64,000 nt of DNA, from assembly GCF_037975245.1 (NCBI RefSeq), contig NC_092568.1:40896631-40960630 (forward strand). The letters are read 5' to 3'. Positions 57,461 through 64,000 of the stretch are shown here, one piece after another. The translations under genes and the position numbers were made by a program. The DNA is from Apostichopus japonicus. Lineage: Eukaryota > Echinodermata > Holothuroidea > Aspidochirotida > Stichopodidae. Positions within the stretch are counted from its first letter, which is position 1; each line of letters opens with the position of its first letter. The notes under the pieces were generated by a model. That model ran no database searches and had not been told where the DNA came from. It saw only the letters and a program-made list of their open reading frames with translations.

Positions 57461-57900
57461 ATCGCATCTCCTGTGGGTCTTTGCTTTTGTAGGTGATTCT
57501 ACGTCGCGGCCCACAATACCCATCAGCCCCACTTTTCAAGGTTTTAAGCCCCATATTTGTTCAGAATTTGAAAATTCACATTTCTCGTGAATAAACTCAC
57601 TTCAAAACTCACTTCAAAACATACCCATAATGTTGTACAAAATTTCATCTATGTACAACCAATATAGAAAAAACTTCCTTCAACCCCTAACAGACCGGTC
57701 AAAATTGCACGAGTAGAGGGAAGTGTGATGTAGAATGTTGGTCATAAATTTTCGAAAATTCAGACACAGTTAATTTATTGGTGTACAAATATTAAAACCT
57801 GTTATAACGGCTATTATAAAACTTGGTTGAAGGAAATGAAAAAAATAGCAGATATTTCCGAAACCGAATACTACACACATATGCGTAGGAGGCGCGGCGG

Positions 57901-58275
57901 CAGTGGCGGAGCTAGGGGTATTGGTCAGGAGTGGCGAGAATGGTCTGAAGGGGCGCTTTCGACACTATCTAAGCGGAGCGCCACCACTGGTTGGCGCGTA
58001 GCGTACAGAAAATTTTTGAGTAAAGATACTCCCTAGATCGCCGGAAATGACCCTTTCCGGGCCTAACTAATTTGCAGATAAACGAAGAATAAGGTGTCAT
58101 CGCCAAATTACACCAACAAAATGTGACAAATGTCAATAAGTAGATGAGAGCGCAATAAAAAAGTCAATAATCTAGAATAAGTAAAAAGTGGTAAAGAGCT
58201 GAAAAAGGCGCCAGCAGTCCATTTGAGTCCGTCAGGGGGGCATCCGCCCCCTGACCTTTTGACGCTCCGCCACTG
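57901..58275. mobile_element. hAT-like MITE with exact 8-bp target duplication
   Basis: Ends CAGTGGCGGAGCTAGGGG and TTTTGACGCTCCGCCACTG. CGCGGCGG flanks both (57893-57900 and 58276-58283). It is 375 bp, with the interior signature CTATCTAAGCGGAGCGCCAC; the same element is present inverted at 62199-62602. Confidence 0.9.
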
Positions 58276-58618
58276 CGCGGCGGGGTGCAGGCCCTAATTC
58301 GCCAGTACTAATGTAAAAAAGAGTTTTGACATAATTGGACCTCCCTGCTTTTTATACATCTACATGAGACATGTCGTTGTTTACATTAGCATCCCGCGGT
58401 ATACTGCGCAATTTGAACGGACCGTACGGTACACGATGGCATGCGATGTAGTAACCTATGCTTGCTTATATGATATTGACATGAACACGTTGAACGCGCG
58501 AAAATTTTTGGTTATTTTTTCAGGCAAGTCGGACAGTTTTGAGGCTTTTCATCCTGGAACGCCATTTTCATGCTCACTGATATGATGTGATATCTGCTGT
58601 TTGCGTTACAAATTCGAA

Positions 58619-58870
58619 CAGGCGCGTAGCGAGGAATTTGCCAAGGGAGGAGCGAAGCCTGTAGGCAAATTATCTAAGCGTAGCGCCACCATAAGTTGGC
58701 GCGAAGCGTACAAGCAAATTTTGGCCGAAAATGTCTCCCAGATCGCTGGAAATGACACTTCCCAGGCCTTGTAAGTTGCCTCTAAGCACTTTCTATTTTG
58801 AAATTACTTAGCGATATCATTTAAAAAAATGCTGAATGGGGGGGGGGGGCGGTAGCCCCCATCCCAAAAA
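58619..58870 (+). mobile_element. MITE fragment, CAGGCGCGTAGCG family
   Basis: Starts CAGGCGCGTAGCGAGGAATT and shares GCGCCACCATAAGTTGGCGC and TCGCTGGAAATGACACTTCC with 60948-61254. It loses similarity after the G-run near 58845, so the right end is missing. Confidence 0.75.
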
Positions 58871-59112
58871 TGAGTCATGTTCCCCGACGACACGGTCGAG
58901 TTCGAGACCAGCCACAGTTGGTTTCATAGCACATTTCTACACAAGCGTTATGATAGACCATATAAAGTTTATATAGGCCTATAGATCATTAGTGAGAGAG
59001 GAAAATGGAAACGTCAAAAAATTGAGTTGTCGGTGTAAGGGGTAGGGTGAGTCACACTTTTACGAAATCATTGATCCGTCACTGGCTACCCTTCAGCGCT
59101 GTAATGATGTCA

Positions 59113-59322
59113 CTGTTCTTCTTTCTCTTCCCGGTGTCTTCGCGTTTTGCTTTTACTCCCTCTTTTTCTCCTTTTTCTCTCTTTCTTCTTTTTCTTTTCC
59201 TTCCTTCCTCTCCTCCTCCTCCTCCTCTTTTTTCCCCTCTTTTTTCTTCTCTTTTTTTTCTCTTCTCTTTTTCTTACCCGGGGGGCGCGCGCCCCCAACG
59301 CCCCCCCCTGGATACGCACCTG
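59113..59322. repeat. Polypyrimidine tract (C/T on +) ending in a MITE terminus
   Basis: About 165 bases almost entirely C and T, with mirror-like TTCTTTTTC runs. They are followed by CCCGGGGGGCGCGCGCCCCC and the terminus CCTGGATACGCACCTG, which inverts the start of 57199. A long purine/pyrimidine mirror tract of this type can form triplex (H-DNA). Confidence 0.7.
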
Positions 59323-60198
59323 GTAATAGTCAAGTTAGACGAACGCCTGCACCGAGCTATACGGCGGCAATTCTTAAATATATTAGCATTGTCAATCTTT
59401 AGTGTATCAATGTACATTTTAATCGCTCATATGGGAAAAAAATATAGGCCTATACGACGATCAACGACGGAGTCGTAACCGAAAAACCGAAAAATGTCTC
59501 CGTTGAATATGAAATCATCTGTAACCGCTTGAAAATCACCTCGGTTACGTGATCCGAAATTAATTGGAAGGGCCTACGAATATGGTACGCCATACGGGAA
59601 ATAATTGCTGATTTTAATGTCCGTATATGAACTAAAATTATTACGGGTAATAATTATATTTAATACCGGCATTAACTCTTAGCCAATCACCATGTAGCTT
59701 CATATGCCGGTATTCAATACAATTAATACCGGCATTAAATAGAATTAATACCGGCATTAAATAGAATTAATACCGGCATTACATATAATTAATACCAGCT
59801 TTGAATAGAATTAATACCGGCATTAAATAGACTAATCACATTAGTGAATTTTGAAGCTGTTACCATGCATGCTCTGAGCTAGTGTTAATCCCTCTTGCTG
59901 TAGCGTGAAAGCAGCGCAGTCATTTCTGCTGTATAAAGCAAAGTACAACGCAATAGCACGCATGATAGACAAAGTGCAACATCCGCGTGATGTTCGTCGA
60001 GAAGCGGAAGATACTTGTAGGTTATTGACAAATGTTGACTCCCAATCCCACACAATCCGATGTTTGTTCGCAGTGCTTTCAACCGGTTTTTTAATCTTCG
60101 AAGAGCATAACGCTATCAACTGCTGAGCTTGGAAGCCTCCTGAATCCGGATTTATGTGGTACATGTATACGATTAATGTACCGCACAGCGACGTAGCC

Positions 60199-60461
60199 AG
60201 GCGCGTAGCCAAGGGGAGGGGGGCGGCCGCCCCTCCCCCCTTGAGCATATTTTTAAAAATTTGTTTTAATGTTTTTATGATATCGCTAGTATTTTCAAAA
60301 AAGAAAATGCTAAGATGCAACTTACAAGGCCTGGGAAGTGCTATTTCCAGCAATCTGTGAGGCATTTTCAGCCAAAATTTTCCTGTACGCTTCGCGCCAA
60401 CTCGCCAACTAGTTTGCAATGCCGAATCTAGAGTTTCGCCCCTCCCTTCGCAAATTCCTGG
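60199..60461 (-). mobile_element. MITE nested inside a related MITE
   Basis: A minus-strand copy of the CAGGCGCGTAGCC family, with GCATTTTCAGCCAAAATTTT and CTTCGCGCCAACTCGCC complementary to the 60948 copy. ACGTAGCC lies at both junctions (60191-60198 and 60462-60469). The sequence beyond it (AGGAATTTGAAAGGGGGAGC...) continues a second MITE-like segment to about 60560, indicating insertion into an older relative. Confidence 0.75.
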
Positions 60462-60947
60462 ACGTAGCCAGGAATTTGAAAGGGGGAGCACTCTTTTGCG
60501 ATTGATATGGGGGAGGGGTCTAAGGGGAGGGGTGTCCCCCTCCCCTTTGAGATATTTTTGAACAATTGAAGGTCCTTAGATGCAGTTTCATCATTATCAT
60601 ATGATATCATATTATCAGCAGATTTTGTTTCCTGTTTTAATTCTTTTAAATGTTCTTTTACATATTATATCAGAAAGACAAATATAGTGCTCTTTTACAA
60701 TTTTTCAAGTAGGATGATTTTTGTTTATTGTCCAATGTCTGGACTTTAATACATTTGACGAACTTAACTGATGGACAATATAAACTTTCATATTTTGTAA
60801 GACAGCCAGATGTGCAGTGGCCTAAAAAAATATCGTTATCGCAGTGTATTACCACTGTAATCATTATTTATAGGAACTGCGTATCACGTACGAATGCTAG
60901 CTTAGCTTCATAACATGCTGTTCGTGCAACAACTTAGGACGAATCAT

Positions 60948-61254
60948 CAGGCGCGTAGCCAGGAATTTGCCAAGGGAGGGGCGAACATGTAGGGAAACTA
61001 TCAGAAACTATCTATATATGGCTCTGCAAACTATCTAAGCCTTAGCGTAGCGCCACCATAAGTTGGCGCGAAGCGTATAAGAAAATTTTGGCCAAAAACG
61101 CCTCCCAGATCGCTGGAAATGGCACTTCCCAGGCCTTGTGAGTTGCATCTAAGCATTTTCTATTTTGAAATTACTAGCGATTTAAAAAAAAAATATGCTC
61201 GAGGGGGGGGGGGGCGGTCGCCCCTTCGCCCCCCCCCCCTTGGCTACGCGCCTG
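60948..61254 (+). mobile_element. Full-length MITE, CAGGCGCGTAGCC family
   Basis: Ends CAGGCGCGTAGCCAGGAATT and CCTTGGCTACGCGCCTG are inverted. GAATCAT occurs next to both edges (60941-60947, and 61257-61263 after two extra bases). It is the best full copy of the family whose fragments lie at 58619, 60199 and 61547-61616 (right end only, CTGGCTACGTCCCTGG). Confidence 0.8.
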
Positions 61255-61828
61255 TGGAATCATAGAAAGGATGAGAACGAACGTTGTCGACATCGTTGTG
61301 CATATACGGTTTGTGACACTCCATCAAGTGCGGTTAGGTAGGCAATATGTATTTTATGACGCAGTGGCCAACTGTAGGCTTGTAATAGGCTATAGGCTAA
61401 ATTTAGCTAATTGCATCTGCCAAACTAAGTAAGTAGTTGAATCAGTAGGCCTGAATGTTACTACGATTATAATCGAGTTACCGGAGCTGACGAGTATTCA
61501 AGATCAAAAGAGAACTGACAAAATACCATACTAAAAAAACAACAGTTTTTAAACATTTTTTCGACACTGAAAGGGGGGAGCAGTCGCTCCCCTGCTCCCC
61601 CCTGGCTACGTCCCTGGTACTGCATCAATAAGCATCGAGATGTTTTCACTAGATTGGTCGATTTATGTCCGACATAATTCGTATTTATGCGGTACATAAT
61701 TCGGATATATGTCGGACATAATTCAGAATTATGTCGGACATAACTCAGCAATTATGTCGGACATAACTCAGCAATTATTTCCCATGCGGCCTACCATATA
61801 TTGATATACGAAGGGTCCGAATACGAGC

Positions 61829-62930
61829 CAGTGGCGGCGGAACCGGGGGGGGGGGGCTTGGGGGCTCAGCCCCCCCAATGAAAAAGTTGAGGGGGCAAAT
61901 GCAATGATAAGCCCCCCAATATTTACCAAGGCTCCGAAACGTGCATCTGCCCATTTTTCAATGCATACTTGTCGATCTGTCCGATGCACACGTATACTAT
62001 ATAGGTGTAATAATTTTAGTAATTGCTGGGGGACCCTCGGCCCGTCCCCTAGCTATAGACCACATTGTCACCCCAACCGCGTCTTCACGCCCCGTGAAAA
62101 GTGGAAGCAGTGAGTGTGAGTACCGGTAAGCGTAACACAACTTCGTCTTAGGCCAATGACTTGCCTCATTTCAGCCAGTTCTCCAACATCCCCTTACTTA
62201 GTGGCGGAGCGTCCATATATACAGTCAGGGGGGCGGATGCCCCCCCCCCTTGACGGACTCAAATGGACTGCTGGCGCCCTTTTCAGCTTTTCACTACTTT
62301 TTACTTATTCGCGATTATTGACTATTTTATTGCGCTCTCATATACCTATTGACATTTGTCATATTCTGTTGGTGTAATTTTCCGACAAAATGGCGACGAC
62401 ACCTATTTATTCTCCGTTTATCTGCAAATTAGCAAGGCCCGGAAAGGGTCATTTCCTGCAATCTAGGGAGCATCTTTACTCAAAAATTTTCTGTAAGCTC
62501 CGCGCCAACCTGTGGTGGCGCTCCGCTTAGATAGTGTCGAAAGCGCCCCTATAGACCATTCTTGCCCCCTCCCCCTGACCAATACCCCTAGCTCCGCCAC
62601 TGCCCTTACTACACTCAAAAACGCCTTTGCGAGTACACTACGAGTAATAGCAACTCTTTTAAAACACCATCGAATATACAAATTACAATGTTTTTACAGA
62701 CTTTAACGTGCAATCTGAGAAATTGCAGGCTTGAGACCCATATTTTAGGGCTAGGTATTCGCAGCATAAAACACTCGGGAAGTGCCGTTTCCGGCCATCT
62801 GGGGGTTTGAAATAACCCAAAATTTTCTTGTACGATCCGCGCCAACCGATGGTGGCGCTCCGCTTAGATAGTCTCCATACATTAGCCCCCCCCCCCCAAT
62901 AATTTTTCCGTTCCGCCGCGCCTGGGATTA
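61829..62930. mobile_element. Composite MITE region (CAGTGGCGGCGGAACC ends) with a nested insertion
   Basis: CAGTGGCGGCGGAACCGGGG near 61829 and TTTTTCCGTTCCGCCGCGCCTG (inverse type) near 62905-62926 could be the ends of one element. TACGAGC adjoins the left end and recurs a few bases past the right. The segment contains the complete 62199-62602 MITE and, at 62760-62880, a minus-strand fragment of the 57199 family. Confidence 0.45.
62199..62602 (-). mobile_element. hAT-like MITE with exact 8-bp target duplication
   Basis: An inverted copy of the 57901-58275 element: begins TAGTGGCGGAGCGTCC and ends CCCTAGCTCCGCCACTG. CCCTTACT flanks both sides exactly (62191-62198 and 62603-62610). An 8-bp duplication with CAGTGG-type ends is the hAT pattern. 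Confidence 0.9.
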
Positions 62931-62939
62931 CGAGCCTGT

Positions 62940-63260
62940 GGTTTGCCTTAGACTGGAAATGTATGACGTTGCAAACACCGCTGCTACAGTACCGTATCTA
63001 TGCTATATTGGCTAGTGACCGAGAACAGAATCATGGAGGTAAAACAGAATTGAACAGCGCATGAAAAGAACTGCTGCAACATCATCAATAATTATGCAGG
63101 GAGCTCCCGGGCTCGTGACATGATTTATAGCTTTCAATACAGCACGTGCATGGAGGTGATTAACCGAAACAGTTTAGATTCTAATCAAAGCGAGGACTGC
63201 AGGGAGTGCAAAGAACATGAACAACAACGAATGAAAACATTCATACTGGTTGTGATGATA
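62940..63260. other. Unassigned sequence before the LINE remnant
   Basis: No recognisable coding sequence or repeat. It may be the decayed 5' part of the retrotransposon that becomes recognisable from about 63360. Confidence 0.35.
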
Positions 63261-63279
63261 TACAATCACTACCGTATTT

Positions 63280-64000
63280 GGTAATGAGTCGGACATGCTG
63301 CACATTGAGGGTTTGAACATATTTGATGTAGGAAGTACAGCAAGACGTATGTAAAGGTGACATGAATGTCATCACAGCTGGTGCGACTCACAGATATGGT
63401 CATACTCTTGATGTGGTAATAACCCGGTTTGATGATGACATCATACAAGATTATCATAGACACCCGGCCCACTATACTCTGATCATAATGTTATTCGGTG
63501 CACTGTGAGGTGTGAGAAACCTTCACCCACGAAGATATCTAAGACCTCTCGTGAATATGGAAAGCTTCATGATATGCAGAAACTTAATGATCAGCTTGAT
63601 GATTGCCTTAAGGATACCTTTTGATTGTAATGATCCTAATGTGCTGCGTGATATGTATGAATCAGCTACTACATCCGTTCTTGATGAACTGTGTTCTATT
63701 ACGACCGTCAATGCGTAGTCAAGCCCTATAGGCTTTATGGTACAATGAAGACATCCATCATTGTAGACATGAGAGACGTCGTCTAGAACGCAGATGGGTA
63801 AGAGTAGTTCTGATAATGATTATACCGTGTTTGTTGAGCAGAAGGAAGCAGTCGGCAAACTCATAGTCGGAGCTAAGCAAACATAATTAAATGATAAAGT
63901 TCATTGGTGCTTGCAGCAAGGACATGTTCAAACACTTTGAACGGTTTATTAAATAAATCCTCTAGGCTTATACCTGGTGCAGATTCAGACACTGAACTTG
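63280..64000 (+). pseudogene. Decayed non-LTR retrotransposon (endonuclease end and linker), runs off the window
   Basis: Frame-shifting reading frames give ATHRYGHTLDVVITR, the conserved C-terminal block of the apurinic-type endonuclease of CR1/L2-like LINEs. Typical linker sequence follows, including KISKTSREYGKLHDM, SVLDELCSITTV, ALWYNEDIHH and RHERRRLERRW. Several stops and frameshifts break it, so it cannot be active. The reverse transcriptase would begin beyond the window end. Confidence 0.8.

Larger units (their letters stand above)
59581..61798. mobile_element. Possible TATGG-ended element with subterminal arrays, broken up by MITE insertions
   Basis: The left end TATGGTACGCCATACGGGAA + ATAATTGCTG is matched in inverse at 61770-61798 (TATGGTAGGCCGCATGGGAA + ATAATTGCTG on the minus strand). 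Inside the left end, AATACCGGCATTAAATAGAA repeats every 22 bp (59665-59835); inside the right end, TCGGACATAATTCAG-type units repeat (61660-61790). The layout echoes 12434-14048. No clean target duplication: TACGAA precedes the left end and recurs 8 bp beyond the right end. Confidence 0.45.

Noticed and set aside
59047-59478. 143-codon frame rich in Phe, Ser, Leu and Pro
   Set aside because: It translates the polypyrimidine tract plus MITE end; composition is explained by the C/T run.

Overview
This is invertebrate-type nuclear DNA. It carries three intron-rich animal genes, all on the + strand, separated and interrupted by tandem repeats and small DNA transposons. The genes, in order, are the 3' end of RALGAPB (Ral GTPase-activating protein subunit beta; last seven exons, 804-7480), a near-complete or complete TTC27 (twenty exons, 16726-35564) and a complete DRC7/CCDC135 (fourteen exons, 38625-51554). 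I assembled them by hand from splice sites, phase continuity and recognised family sequence. DRC7 sums to 865 codons plus stop and TTC27 to 825 from the chosen ATG, close to the human lengths as I remember them. A ciliary DRC7 plus an abundance of MITEs suggests a marine deuterostome. One TTAA-flanked MITE family (three copies here) reminds me of sea cucumber sequence, so a holothurian echinoderm is my best guess, but that rests on memory, not on a search.

Layout: 1-9.5 kb RALGAPB, with two minisatellites in one intron and a 1.5 kb 51-bp minisatellite in the presumed 3' UTR. 9.5-16.7 kb is intergenic DNA with a TTAA MITE and two inverted-repeat elements. 16.7-37.2 kb is TTC27, with large introns holding at least six repeat arrays, and a 3' UTR made of a 148-bp repeat. 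37.8-52.0 kb is DRC7, preceded by a MITE and a sharp RFX-type X-box. 52-64 kb has no recognisable host gene and is a graveyard of hAT-like MITEs (several with exact 8-bp target duplications), a tRNA-derived SINE and a decayed non-LTR retrotransposon.

The three genes do unrelated jobs: Ral GTPase control, a TPR co-chaperone-like protein, and the axonemal nexin-dynein regulatory complex. Nothing suggests they work together.

Two things stand out. First, several tandem arrays begin inside a coding exon and carry copies of that exon's end, including its 5' splice site or stop codon, into the adjacent non-coding DNA (RALGAPB at 5.35 kb; TTC27 at 21.76, 28.08 and 35.53 kb). Second, several elements combine inverted ends with subterminal repeat arrays. 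The clearest (12434-14048) has about 53-bp inverted ends, a 6-bp target duplication and dozens of a 16-bp palindrome.
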